NCBI GenBank assembly: GCA_001799565.1
Contig: MGTS01000031.1
Location: 1 to 57,306, forward strand
Direction of reading: 5' to 3'
DNA length: 57,306 bases
From: Elusimicrobia bacterium GWA2_51_34
GTDB lineage: Bacteria; Elusimicrobiota; Elusimicrobia; Elusimicrobiales; UBA9959
Part shown: piece after piece, positions 1 to 7,887 of the stretch
Numbering within the stretch: position 1 is the first letter of the stretch
How the letters are laid out: each line of letters starts with the position of its first letter
Translations under genes and position numbers: made by a program
Notes under the pieces: model-generated
Seen by the model: only the letters and a program-made list of their open reading frames with translations
Databases searched by the model: none
What the model was told of the DNA's origin: nothing

Positions 1-86
1 ATCCAACGCTTTTTCAAGATTGCGCCAATTTCACCATCATGTTGCGTTGGAAATGGGGATATTTTCACCATCATCTTGCATTGGAT
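1..86. mobile_element. Probable insertion-sequence end with internal repeats (runs off the window)
   Basis: Two near-identical copies of a 23-base sequence lie 34 bases apart (29-51 and 63-85, two mismatches, each holding TTTCACCATCAT). An inverted part-copy, ATCCAACGC, sits at 1-9. Several short repeats near one end is a habit of IS21-family elements (family knowledge), but no transposase is inside the window, so the family is a guess. The repeats begin exactly where the neighbouring hydrolase stops looking like its family, which supports an insertion boundary near base 87. Confidence 0.45.
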
Positions 87-1034
87 AATTCTAGGATATT
101 CTACGTCAGGAGTATTTTTTGTATAGTCTTCACCGACCGAAACGATCATCATCGGGCGCGGTGCGGCTAAAGCGGTAATCTCAACATTGTTGGTCTGAAA
201 ATTCTTCGCTTTATGTATCGGCATACCGATTTCACACATGCACCCGCCGAAATGATGAGCGGATACCTGCACGACAGGAACGGAAACTGCAATTCTATCG
301 TCAAGCGCGGTCAGGAGGAATGTATGGGTGCCGCCTCCGGATTCTCCTGTACAGGCGATCCTTTTCGGATCCACACCCATGGAAATGAGAAAGTCGACCG
401 CGCGGAGACCATTCCATATCTGAAGTTTCAAGACCTGGGGATATTCATGTATCCAGCCGAATCCCTCAAGCTGCCCAAAGCCGACCATATCGTAACCTAA
501 AACCGTCGCGCCCATACGGGCCATTCCAGCGAATCTTTTTTGAGAGTTATCACTGTATCTGCCATAATTACCAAGATCCTTCCAGTGTCCATGTATGCCT
601 AAAATTCCTGCGGGAGGCCCTTTGGCCCTTGTTGGCGTATAGAGGCTTCCGGTTACATAAACCCCTGGAAGGCTCTCAAAGGCAACATTTTGAACCTGAT
701 AGCCCTTATACACCCTCTTTTTACCAAAGACAGGATTAAGGGGGCACTTTACAGGAAACTTTTCTAATCCGGCACCTTTGAGGATCTGTGCGCGGATCAT
801 TTCAGCCCTTTTTTTCCATGCGCCGGCTGTTGTATATGATTTTTTTTGTTTATCTAGAAACGCCTTCCCTTCCTCCTCGGTCCAGAACGCGCCTTCACAA
901 AGCATTGATCCGGTATTTTTTACCGCTGATTTGTCTTTGCAGCCGATAATTGCGAGAGAGAAAATTATAACGGCCGCCCCCAGGCGAAGGGAGTGAATAG
1001 TCTTGAGTTCAACATAATCACTAATTGCTTTCGT
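87..1034 (-). pseudogene. Alpha/beta hydrolase (acetylxylan esterase-like), truncated at its 3' end
   Basis: The minus strand reads open from 1034 to the window edge. It has a lipoprotein-type start (hydrophobic stretch ending IIGC), a HGH-like IHGHW segment, the nucleophile elbow RIACTGESGGG and a late segment DYTKNTPDVEYPRI typical of this esterase family. After PRI the frame enters the repeats at 1-86, so the C-terminal part with the catalytic His is missing or lies beyond an insertion. The start is odd: AAGGAG is followed after five bases by ACG (1032-1034), where an ATG would be expected, and the only nearby ATG is in another frame. Truncated tail plus damaged start suggest a dead gene. 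The enzyme would have acted outside the cytoplasm on acyl esters; its substrate is unknown. Confidence 0.7.
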
Positions 1035-1140
1035 AAAAACTCCTTCCTGACTTTTCCCTAAAAACCGGGCTGAATTCCGGGAAAACCGGTATTCCCACCT
1101 ACAGAAAAACCTTTGACTTGCCTGCCAAAGGGCCCTCTGT

Positions 1141-1728
1141 TCAAATTGGCTCCCTTGAATCTACAATGCTCGAACAATTTGAAGCGGAACTAAAAATCGG
1201 CGTCTTCTTACAATAGCCCTCATACATTACTGTATCCTCAAGAGGTTTTCTCTCAACCTCATGGCGGGCGGGACTTAAAAACCCATTGGCAGGATAACCC
1301 AAAACAAGTAATGCGGTTGGCTCAATGTATTCGGGAATGTTAAATTCTTTCCTTATAATTCTGGGGTCAAACGACCCCACCATCACACTTCCAATATTCA
1401 ATTCCCTTGCAGCCAGCATGATGTGGTCGCAAACGATGCCGATATCCAGGTCCCCCGAACATTTCCCATCAAAAGGCCGTATTAAAGGATCACTTTTATC
1501 CTGACATACAATAAGGACACATTGAGAACCAAACGTCTTATATGCCTTTCCCACCTTAAGAATATTATCCGGTTGCTGAACAACAATAATACGCTGTGGT
1601 TGTTTATTGCATGCGGTTGGCGCCACACGTCCAGCAGATAAAATCCGGTCAATGTCATTTTTACTTATCCTTTTATTTACAAATCCCCGTGTAGTGCACC
1701 GTTGTTTTGCTAATTCCAAAAAATCCAT
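1141..1728 (-). CDS. Nitroreductase family protein
   Basis: FMN-dependent oxidoreductase of the nitroreductase fold, cytosolic. The N-terminus MDFLELAKQRCTTRGF has the family's Arg-Ser/Thr-x-Arg-like FMN-phosphate contact, followed by the RVAPTACNKQPQ segment. A later GIVCDHIMLAARELNIGSVMVG stretch corresponds to the usual G-x2-x-N-x2-LAA-x4-G-x-G region. Length, 195 residues, is normal. The start at 1728 is chosen over one 14 codons upstream because GAGGGA precedes it by about six bases and the homologous part begins there. It stands alone between a gene remnant and a terminator, so no pathway can be inferred. The physiological substrate is unknown. Confidence 0.85.
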   Translation of the reverse strand: MDFLELAKQRCTTRGFVNKRISKNDIDRILSAGRVAPTACNKQPQRIIVVQQPDNILKVGKAYKTFGSQCVLIVCQDKSDPLIRPFDGKCSGDLDIGIVCDHIMLAARELNIGSVMVGSFDPRIIRKEFNIPEYIEPTALLVLGYPANGFLSPARHEVERKPLEDTVMYEGYCKKTPIFSSASNCSSIVDSREPI

Positions 1729-1841
1729 TTTAAATCCCTCCGCGGAAAGATCAGAAATACCAATGGCCAACTACTAATTCTACTTCTTCCCATTATTGAA
1801 GTATTTTATAGAACGACACGCAATAGTCTCATTAAATACAA

Positions 1842-1861
1842 TAGCCCCCTGCCGGGGGCTA
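1842..1861 (-). terminator. Hairpin terminator downstream of the DUF2934 gene
   Basis: The arms TAGCCCCC and GGGGGCTA pair with a four-base loop. On the minus strand a weak T-rich stretch follows. It would end leftward transcription from the small gene at 1972-2154. Confidence 0.5.
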
Positions 1862-1971
1862 AAATACAACTGACTAATAGCCTGACGCTGTTCAGCCAGC
1901 CGACAGTGACCGGGCTGCCGTAGACTCTTTTTAATTTTAAGAGGAGGGAAAAGCTGCCCGACTTTTGCCCA

Positions 1972-2154
1972 TTAAACTGCCTGGTTCTTAATAATTCTTT
2001 CCGCTTCTAACCAATCAGATTGGTCAGTGCCATTTTTTCTGCCCTGCTTTTCCCATAACTCGTATGCTTTTGCTTTAATCTGTGTACCCAGCGGCTCTTT
2101 ATTTTTTTGAGGCTTGTTTTTGGTTGTTGATTGGATCGTGGTGCTTGGTTTCAT
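1972..2154 (-). CDS. DUF2934 domain small protein
   Basis: A 60-residue protein whose second half, IKAKAYELWEKQGRK followed by QSDWLEAERII, is the DUF2934 pattern (a short two-helix segment of unknown role, often in stress-linked loci). The first 25 residues are Lys/Thr/Gln-rich and probably unstructured. It has its own promoter (2209-2272), a close copy of the promoter of the PA2779-like gene at 4976, so the two may be switched on together. No function is known to me for this family. Confidence 0.75.
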   Translation of the reverse strand: MKPSTTIQSTTKNKPQKNKEPLGTQIKAKAYELWEKQGRKNGTDQSDWLEAERIIKNQAV

Positions 2155-2208
2155 AGTATTCCTCTTTTACCGGTTATTTGTAATTTGCCAGCGTTGGCGT
2201 GATATACA

Positions 2209-2272
2209 AGTATAGCCCCTCATCAATTCGGCATCTATTAGGAATTCTGCTCGGCCCGTTCGGTACTATTAC
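2209..2272 (-). promoter_or_regulatory. Promoter of the DUF2934 gene, shared 64-bp type
   Basis: On the minus strand -35 TAGATG (2232-2237), a 17-base spacer and -10 TATACT (2209-2214). The region upstream of -35 to 2272 matches the same region at 5050-5084 at most positions, including TCCTAATAGA and GTAATA. Conservation beyond the -35 suggests an activator or alternative sigma factor acts here. Confidence 0.6.
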
Positions 2273-2300
2273 TGACCTCCCCCCCGATAATCGTGTGTCG

Positions 2301-2357
2301 GGAATACGGTGACATAATACCTAATTCAGGCATTCAGGTATTATGTCACCGCATTCC
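2301..2357. repeat. Palindromic repeat, copy 1
   Basis: Perfect 16-bp arms CGGTGACATAATACCT (2307-2322) and its complement (2336-2351), flanked by GGAAT and ATTCC. A related, less perfect copy lies at 6246-6304. Two copies in intergenic sequence suggest a MITE or REP-like family element. It lies between the convergent-free gap of the PAP2 and DUF2934 genes and could also act as a hairpin in RNA. Confidence 0.6.
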
Positions 2358-2439
2358 AACCGCATTCCATAAACGCCAATTTTCAAGCCTCTATTCCGCA
2401 CATTTACCACAGTTTAGACCGCATGGGGTTTCGCCGGCA

Positions 2440-3138
2440 TTACTTCACTAAAAAGGTCTTTATCTTTTCCAGGTCATTCAGGTAAACATAGGATTTAAGC
2501 AGCTCGTCGTGAAATATCTCGCCTAGAACTTTGCCGGCTGCAATGTCGGATGGATAATGCACGCCGATTATCACACGGTCAAACGCTATTTGATCAGCTT
2601 TTGCGAAAAACCCGGCTTTCCGCTCCGGCACTATGTCGGTCAGAACGTAGGCAAACACCCTTGACATGGCGGCATGACCGCTGGGATAGGAATATCCACG
2701 CGAGCTCGGCCCGGGACAGGGATTGTAAACCTTGGGACGGGGACGCTGACAACGGTTTTTCATTACCCTGGCAACGTTCCCAATATCAGAATCCAGACGG
2801 TCGAAGAAGTTTTGCACCTTGGCTGGTAAAGGCTGCGGAAAAGGACTATTCTCTCCCCAGAAGTAAGGGAAGGTCACAATAAATGTATTATTAGCCCTTT
2901 CACAGTCGGCGTCGGTACGCTTTCCCTGCCAGTCGAGCATAACCGCGGTATCGTTTTTCCAAACTTCCGAATCAGCGGCCGGGGCAGGCATGAACGGAAC
3001 TGTATTAAACTGCTCGGCAGGCACATAGTTGGCCTGTGTAGATACTGAACGGACTTTACCGTAAATCAGCCCTACACTTGACGTAAAGAAAGACCCCACA
3101 AACAACGCCACAGAAAGGGATACTATTCGTATTTTCAT
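2440..3138 (-). CDS. PAP2 / class A acid phosphatase, secreted
   Basis: Periplasmic phosphatase of the PAP2 superfamily, removing phosphate from phosphomonoesters or lipid pyrophosphates. The full signature is present: K127-x6-RP(134-135), PSGH(152-155) and R188-x5-H194-x3-D198 (numbered from the chosen start). A signal peptide (MKIRIVSLSVALFVG) begins at 3138, with GAGGAAAG about nine bases upstream; the open frame extends 34 codons further but that part has no signal. The single short hydrophobic N-terminus and the motif spacing resemble class A nonspecific acid phosphatases (PhoC/PhoN) rather than membrane PAP2 enzymes. Substrate not determinable. Confidence 0.88.
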   Translation of the reverse strand: MKIRIVSLSVALFVGSFFTSSVGLIYGKVRSVSTQANYVPAEQFNTVPFMPAPAADSEVWKNDTAVMLDWQGKRTDADCERANNTFIVTFPYFWGENSPFPQPLPAKVQNFFDRLDSDIGNVARVMKNRCQRPRPKVYNPCPGPSSRGYSYPSGHAAMSRVFAYVLTDIVPERKAGFFAKADQIAFDRVIIGVHYPSDIAAGKVLGEIFHDELLKSYVYLNDLEKIKTFLVK

Positions 3139-3249
3139 AAAGTAACTTTCCTCAATATGCGCACCATTGCGCCGCGAAGTTGCTAAAGATCCGATGCATT
3201 TGACTATTTGATTGTTTCCGCTCACAGATGACACAAGCATCCTACTAAT

Positions 3250-3276
3250 AAAAAAGCCCCTTCGGAAGGGGGCTAA
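3250..3276 (-). terminator. Rho-independent terminator of the C39/TPR operon
   Basis: On the minus strand TAGCCCCC-TTCCGAA-GGGGCT followed by TTTTTTA. It lies about 110 bases beyond the stop of the TPR gene at 3384 and closes the three-gene operon 4976-3384. Confidence 0.8.
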
Positions 3277-3383
3277 ATTTTCTCCCCGGGTCTAACTTGG
3301 GGAGATAGTGCGGCATCTAGCGTGGTAAAACACAGTGCCAATGCAATTGATACTATTTTTTATTTTTCCTCACTAAACCGGCT

Positions 3384-4034
3384 TTATTTTATATTTGTTG
3401 TCGCGCTATTTTTCCCGGAGTCGGTTTGCGCTGCGTCGCCGATGCTTTTGCGCGTTTTTTGCAACTGCTCTCGCACTTTAAGATTATCAACCGGCGTCGC
3501 CTCTTCAGCTTGGTTGATAGCGGTGAAGGCTTCTGCATAGCGCTCTTGCCGGAGATAGATGTTCGCCAGTGTATCCAGAACATACGGCCGCAGCGGGCCG
3601 GAATTCCTGAGCGCGTCCTGCGCCAGCGCTTCGGCTTCAGGAAGACTGCCATTTCGCGCAAGAACAACCATCGCCAGGTTGTTGGAGGCGCCGGGATTAT
3701 GCGGGGCAGCTTCCAGTGCTTTGCGAAAGGAGATTTCGGCGTCGTTCAACCGTCCCTCAGTGAAAGCTGTATTGCCCAGGGCTAGCCAGCACTCGGCACA
3801 GGAGGGGGCGAGGCGGACTGCGGCTTCATACTGGCCAACGGCTTCCGAAAGCATTCCCTGTGCCTCATAAGAAGCTCCCAGACGCAGATGCTCCTCCGGG
3901 GCCAGGGTGTCGGAGGATGAGCCCATCTGGGGCGTATGGGCGCAGGCAGTAAACATGCCCACAACCGCAAACACAAGGGCGCCCTGCGCGCAGCGCCTTA
4001 TTTCGGATCCAAAGGCTGAACTAATAATGCCCAT
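3384..4034 (-). CDS. TPR-repeat lipoprotein
   Basis: 216 residues. The start has a hydrophobic segment ending FTACAH, a lipobox with Cys at about residue 31. Four to five TPR units follow (for example LRLGASYEAQGMLSEAV, CWLALGNTAFTEGRLNDA, LDTLANIYLRQERYAEA), so it is a protein-protein scaffold in the periplasm. Its start overlaps the stop of the C39 peptidase gene by 37 bases, showing a tightly linked operon. In many Gram-negatives the PA2778-type peptidase carries a TPR domain on the same chain; here that domain appears as a separate gene, which makes a peptidase-TPR complex likely (inference). Confidence 0.8.
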   Translation of the reverse strand: MGIISSAFGSEIRRCAQGALVFAVVGMFTACAHTPQMGSSSDTLAPEEHLRLGASYEAQGMLSEAVGQYEAAVRLAPSCAECWLALGNTAFTEGRLNDAEISFRKALEAAPHNPGASNNLAMVVLARNGSLPEAEALAQDALRNSGPLRPYVLDTLANIYLRQERYAEAFTAINQAEEATPVDNLKVREQLQKTRKSIGDAAQTDSGKNSATTNIK

Positions 4035-4579
4035 TGGTCAGTTTTCTCCCATTGTCTGCTAAATTTACTGTAAGAAATCCGTTGATTGCGTTTCATACCG
4101 GAGTGCGCATATAAGCACTGCCGCCGGTCGTCGTAGCCGGTAATAACCAGGTAATGGCCTACGGGATAAAAGCTGTAACCCGCATTTACAAAGGCGATCA
4201 AGGGGTGCCCGGCGTCCAGTTCCGCCCTTACCCGGGCTATGCTGGCGTTAAGTATCTCGGCTGACAGGCCGCGGCTCTCAGCCGCAAGCAGCAGATCTAT
4301 GGTTAACGAGCCTTTCAGCTTCGCCGTATAAATATCCTGCCGCAAACTCTCCGGCGTCTCTGGCTTGCCCCAGTAATCCAGCACGCTCGCCAGGGCTGAA
4401 GGCCCGCATTGGTCGGTATGGTCGGGGAAAAAGGGGATCGCGAGTTGAACCTGCCGGCCCTGCTCGATGTTCACCGGCACCATAGCAACACGCTGCGTGG
4501 CGCAGGCGGAAAGCAGGCAGGCAGCAAGGGCGAGTATGCCTCGCCCGGCCACCCGTGCCAATCCTGCAGTCGCTGTCAT
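3998..4579 (-). CDS. C39-like cysteine peptidase lipoprotein (PA2778 type)
   Basis: Lipoprotein (LLSACAT, Cys26) with a papain-like C39 domain: catalytic Cys58 in DQCGPSALASVLDYWG and the His of VGHYLVITGYDD near residue 142. The same arrangement, next to a PA2779-like small protein, is the PA2778 family of uncharacterised periplasmic peptidases. Length, 193 residues, covers the peptidase domain only; the TPR part usually fused to it is encoded by the next gene. It lies 13 bases after the PA2779-like gene. The substrate is unknown; a role in maturing or binding a peptide at the membrane is an inference. Confidence 0.82.
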   Translation of the reverse strand: MTATAGLARVAGRGILALAACLLSACATQRVAMVPVNIEQGRQVQLAIPFFPDHTDQCGPSALASVLDYWGKPETPESLRQDIYTAKLKGSLTIDLLLAAESRGLSAEILNASIARVRAELDAGHPLIAFVNAGYSFYPVGHYLVITGYDDRRQCLYAHSGMKRNQRISYSKFSRQWEKTDQWALLVQPLDPK

Positions 4580-4592
4580 TTACTCTCTCTTG

Positions 4593-4976
4593 TCACACAA
4601 GGATCAGTATCAATAGGACCAGGACTACTACTTCCAGAACGTAGACCAATCCGCCGCCCGGATTAAGCGCTTTTACATCTTTGGCAAATTTGTGCAGCTG
4701 CCGATCGGAAAGCCGTCTTAGGCGGGACTCTATCTGTTTATCGTTCAGCCCAAAAGCCGCCAAGCGGTCACGCACGATTTTAAACTCTAGAGCGGTCTGT
4801 ACCGATTTTATGTCAGTTGCCCTGTCAAAACCCGTACCGTCCGCGGCTAGCGCGTTTTGGGCGGGCGCGAGCATGCTCCAACCGCCGTTAGGGAGCAGGT
4901 AGACCATGGCGGCGCTTAGAAGCATTGCGCGCAGCAATATGTTTGCTTTAGTTTTTGCTTTTAGAATTGATTTCAT
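4593..4976 (-). CDS. PA2779-family small membrane protein
   Basis: 127 residues: an N-terminal signal/TM segment (LLRAMLLSAAMVYLL), a conserved helix pair around VRDRLAAFGLNDKQIESRLRRLSD, and a C-terminal TM segment (LVYVLEVVVLVLLILILV) preceded by GGG. This is the PA2779 pattern, always found with PA2778-type peptidases in what I remember of the family. The start at 4976 is chosen because AAGGGGAT lies about nine bases upstream and the homologous region begins there; the longer open frame to 5318 has no family features. First gene of the operon, under the shared promoter at 5021-5084. Confidence 0.8.
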   Translation of the reverse strand: MKSILKAKTKANILLRAMLLSAAMVYLLPNGGWSMLAPAQNALAADGTGFDRATDIKSVQTALEFKIVRDRLAAFGLNDKQIESRLRRLSDRQLHKFAKDVKALNPGGGLVYVLEVVVLVLLILILV

Positions 4977-5020
4977 TAGTTTTATATCCCCTTTTGCTAA
5001 TTCCGAATACGTACAAACTA

Positions 5021-5084
5021 AGTATAGCCTCCATGTAATAATGTGTCTATTAGGAGTTTTGCCCGACCTGCTCAGTAGTATTAC
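5021..5084 (-). promoter_or_regulatory. Promoter of the PA2779/PA2778/TPR operon, shared 64-bp type
   Basis: On the minus strand -35 TAGACA (5044-5049), 17-base spacer, -10 TATACT (5021-5026). The whole stretch from -10 up to GTAATA (5079-5084) lines up without gaps with 2209-2272. Confidence 0.65.
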
Positions 5085-5100
5085 GGGGAGGGTAAAAAAG

Positions 5101-5145
5101 AAAAACAGCGTCCGCCTTAGGCGGACGCCGTCAGTTCGACCCTGT
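5101..5145. repeat. Hairpin repeat with GTCAGTTCGA tail
   Basis: Perfect 9-bp arms GCGTCCGCC and GGCGGACGC (5108-5116, 5120-5128), followed by CCGTCAGTTCGACC. At 13148-13182 a different hairpin is followed by the same CCGTCAGTTCGA. A hairpin followed by a T-arm-like GTTCGA suggests a repeat family rather than a terminator. Confidence 0.5.
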
Positions 5146-5193
5146 CTAAAAAGGAAGTAGGGGCCACCCATTTCCCGATTATTACCCTCTAAT

Positions 5194-6105
5194 TTAATCC
5201 GAAATTGTTCCCAAAAGTTTTCGATAAGGAACGGATATCTTCTCTCCATCAAAACTCCGGACAACATACTCACCTGAAAGGCCGTCACCCTCTCCCAAAA
5301 CCATTTCATATACTCCATCGTGGTCCAAATCGGTTATGCTGAGTATGCCGCCGTGCAGAGTGACATCCTTCTTTTCGCATTTCATCGTGCAAGTCGAGAC
5401 ACTTTGTTTATCATCCCCAAGACCTTCGGGGGGATAATAACTCCCGCCTTCATAAAAACACTTTATACCCGTATATGGCAATTCCCAAGTTTCTTTTTTT
5501 CCTTCCACTAACTTATACGCTTTAATTGGTTCTGTAGAGAAAAAAGTGGAAAACTCCACTTTCTTTCCGACACTTTCCCACTTCGGGCTTATAGTACTGT
5601 GCAGAACGACGAAAAACGACGCATGCGAATCAATCGCCGAAAGTTGAGTCTTACCTCTAGCCTCCAAAATTCCGACTTTTGTTAGCGGCTTACTGGTATT
5701 CACATACTTCCCCCAATTCGTATTGGCAGGATCAAAAGTATTAGTTAGGATTGCCTCCACTGGTGCAGCAGAATCAAATAAAACATAAAAAGTATCCCCA
5801 ACAGATACATCGTCATCCTCATCAATGTATATAACGGCGTTTTCCTTAACTGCGATAGTCCCTTCATCCATTAGCCATCGCCCACTTTCAGCTAAAAATA
5901 AATATTTTCCAATCTCAAAGTTGGGTGTTGTGACCGATTCTGAGCTGGCTGTAATAGTCTCCAGTTTTAAATCCACAACTCGCTCATACTTCGCGTCCTT
6001 ATTTTGTTGCGCCCCCGGCTGAGCCTTACACGCACACACACCGAACAGGATGATTATACAAGGCAGATGTACAATATTCCCAACTTTTAAATTAGCTATG
6101 AGCAT
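5194..6105 (-). CDS. Lipoprotein of unknown function with FG-GAP/EF-like C-terminus
   Basis: 303 residues. A signal peptide ends in LFGVCACK, giving two possible lipobox cysteines. The middle is beta-rich with no motif I recognise (GTFYVLF-like strands, a Cys cluster CxxxCTMKC near residue 245). Near the C-terminus ITDLDHDGVYEMVLGEGDG is a calcium-binding FG-GAP/VCBS-like repeat. An extracellular or periplasmic surface protein is likely. It stands alone, upstream of the PA2779 promoter, with no obvious partner. Confidence 0.6.
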   Translation of the reverse strand: MLIANLKVGNIVHLPCIIILFGVCACKAQPGAQQNKDAKYERVVDLKLETITASSESVTTPNFEIGKYLFLAESGRWLMDEGTIAVKENAVIYIDEDDDVSVGDTFYVLFDSAAPVEAILTNTFDPANTNWGKYVNTSKPLTKVGILEARGKTQLSAIDSHASFFVVLHSTISPKWESVGKKVEFSTFFSTEPIKAYKLVEGKKETWELPYTGIKCFYEGGSYYPPEGLGDDKQSVSTCTMKCEKKDVTLHGGILSITDLDHDGVYEMVLGEGDGLSGEYVVRSFDGEKISVPYRKLLGTISD

Positions 6106-6245
6106 TTTGTTCTACCCCCGAAAACCTAACCCGATTTAACTATACCAAACAAAAAGACCCAGGCAAAGTGTATTCCCGGATGGGGGACGTTGCTTAGTTT
6201 CTTAGTTATTTTAATTCCCCCCTCATAAATGCATTATCGGCAAAA

Positions 6246-6304
6246 GGAATACGGTGACACAATACCTAATCCCACATTAATTTATATTGTGTCCCTGAAT
6301 TAGG
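6246..6304. repeat. Palindromic repeat, copy 2
   Basis: GGAATACGGTGACACAATACCTAAT begins here as at 2301 and is answered by TATTGTGTCCC about 20 bases later. The arms are shorter than in copy 1 (about 12 bp with a mismatch). Same family, separate position. Confidence 0.5.
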
Positions 6305-6314
6305 CCCTTGTGGG

Positions 6315-6518
6315 CCTGGGACTAGGATTCGAATCCTAACGCGAGACATAATTATGTGTCGCTGTCCCGGAATGATGAAAACACCCTTTTCAGGGGGTTT
6401 TTAAAAATTTTCTTCGGGACTAGGATTCGAATCCTATCGCGAGCCAAGCAGTTGGCTCGCTGTCCCGGAGCCAAGAAAAAACCCCCTTGAAAGGGGGTTT
6501 TGAAATGTGGCTCCGGGA
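6315..6518 (-). repeat. Tandem array of tRNA-Gln-like mini elements and hairpins
   Basis: Two units of about 57 bases (6315-6371 and 6413-6469) read on the minus strand as TCCGGGA, a single hairpin in place of the D and anticodon arms, then TTCGAATCCTAGTCCC. These flanks equal the 5' and 3' acceptor and T-arm of the tRNA-Gln at 48862-48935. Each unit alternates with a C5/G5 hairpin (6379-6403 and 6475-6501). A third part, TGGCTCCGGGA at 6508-6518, equals the CCA end of the same tRNA. The rest of the gap 6106-6644 holds nothing coding. Confidence 0.6.
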
Positions 6519-6644
6519 AACAGAGGCAGTTCGAAATTATTTCTTGACCACGACGCCGACGCGCCTTTGCCCCACTGCCCACAGCTTTTGATTTCTAAGC
6601 TCGGGTTTTGTCAGGAAAAGTGTGTCTTTTTCTGACAAATTTCT

Positions 6645-7334
6645 TTATTTCCCGCTGGTTATTTCCTCTAACATCGTTTTTACCATAACGATACGGCCCG
6701 AAGATTTTGATGGAGAAACAAGATTCCCTTCAAGACTTTCCAGAAACCTTTCATTGGCGAGAAAAGAAGCGAATTTATCCTGCAAATATGACTTTACAGG
6801 TTCTGGCGCTTTGAGGACCTTCTCGGCAACATTCTCTGCGCCATCCAGCACGGCGATAATATCCTCCATGTCGGAGCTGCATAGAAAATCCCCGTGTCCC
6901 CTGTCCTGGAATGCCTCTATTTTGGAAGCCAGGAAATACGGCAGGCTGAAAATCCTGATTATTTGGCCGCCAGGCAGTTTAACCTCTTGCGAATTAGTGT
7001 ATCCGTCCGGATACCATTTGTTTTTGAAATCCAGCACCGAGCCCTCAGTCGGCATAATATCCGCTGTCAGACCATGATAACGCCAGCGGCAAATTGGCGC
7101 ATTAGCGTCTGCGGTATGCTGAAACCCAAGTTTCCGCAACTGATCTTCAAGCTTATAATACTCGGCCCTGGTGACCAGTTCTATAACGCAATCCACATCC
7201 TCGGTCGGACGTATCCCCGGCGCCGCAGGGTCCGTCAGATATAACGCCACCGTACTGCCGCCCACGAAAACGACTCTTTCGCGAAGCGGGCCAAGTCCTT
7301 TAGCGATCTCCATCAACATTTCTATGCTTTTCAC
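6645..7334 (-). CDS. AbiEii-like nucleotidyltransferase (toxin-type)
   Basis: 229 residues with the minimal nucleotidyltransferase core: VFVGGSTVALYLT followed by the acidic pair in TEDVDCVI, then the helical region with a Lys-rich FLASKIEAFQDRGHGDF segment. This is the AbiEii/AbiGii (type IV toxin) and related nucleotidyltransferase fold, acting in the cytosol by adding nucleotides to an RNA or protein target. Its first codon overlaps the stop of the upstream winged-helix gene (7331-7334), the usual antitoxin-toxin order. No ribosome site of its own is needed if translation is coupled. Phage-defence or plasmid-maintenance role is inferred from family. Confidence 0.75.
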   Translation of the reverse strand: MKSIEMLMEIAKGLGPLRERVVFVGGSTVALYLTDPAAPGIRPTEDVDCVIELVTRAEYYKLEDQLRKLGFQHTADANAPICRWRYHGLTADIMPTEGSVLDFKNKWYPDGYTNSQEVKLPGGQIIRIFSLPYFLASKIEAFQDRGHGDFLCSSDMEDIIAVLDGAENVAEKVLKAPEPVKSYLQDKFASFLANERFLESLEGNLVSPSKSSGRIVMVKTMLEEITSGK

Positions 7335-7867
7335 TTATCTTCCATCCCCCTGCCGAGCTTGGCTTCCAGTTCCTGGATGGCAACAGCCTGTTCACGGGCC
7401 CGACCGACTCTTATCGCGTCAACCAATGCCAACAATTCATACAGTTTACGGTCTTTCTGCGCAGCCGCCGGCACATTGGAATAGAGGGGTTCTATAGCCT
7501 GCCCGCGCACCTTTCCCTCATCCCAGGGCCATACATACATATCTTCATCCGAAGCCGCAATATTTTTTGATAATGGCGGCGCGGAATGAGCTGTGGGAAC
7601 GCCACGGCAAACCGGACCTGGTTTGACCGGAAACGTATATTTAAGGCCATGAACCAGGAACTCCAGCAAGGCCCCTCTCATTACCTTCTTTTTGGAGGAA
7701 TCCAGAAATCCCGCCGCCAGGCAGCGAGTCAGGACGAAGCTTATTTCACCCTGCGATAAGCCCAAGACGTCAACCAAATCCATATGACGCCACTTATCCG
7801 TGTCCAGCGTGGTCAACTTAAGCAGCACCACAATATCCTGCGGCTTGATCCCGTTAAAGTTTCTCAT
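7331..7867 (-). CDS. Winged-helix antitoxin/regulator partner of the nucleotidyltransferase
   Basis: 178 residues. The N-terminal 60 residues (DIVVLLKLTTL... DLVDVLGLSQGEISFVLTRCLAAGFLD) form a winged-helix DNA-binding domain. The C-terminal part is helical and ends in AREQAVAIQELEAKL. It sits just before and overlaps the nucleotidyltransferase gene. A perfect palindrome lies 20 bases upstream of its start, so it probably represses its own operon, as AbiEi-type antitoxins do (inference). Not a recognised AbiEi by sequence. Confidence 0.6.
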   Translation of the reverse strand: MRNFNGIKPQDIVVLLKLTTLDTDKWRHMDLVDVLGLSQGEISFVLTRCLAAGFLDSSKKKVMRGALLEFLVHGLKYTFPVKPGPVCRGVPTAHSAPPLSKNIAASDEDMYVWPWDEGKVRGQAIEPLYSNVPAAAQKDRKLYELLALVDAIRVGRAREQAVAIQELEAKLGRGMEDK

Positions 7868-7887
7868 GGATATAGTCTAACAGATAA

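Noticed and set aside
1064-1090. Terminator after the nitroreductase gene
   Set aside because: CCGG arms are short and self-palindromic; pairing is too weak for a call.
6352-6582. 76-codon minus-strand open frame
   Set aside because: It runs through the tandem mini-tRNA and hairpin array, which explains its repeated FRDSD/ARDRIR peptides.
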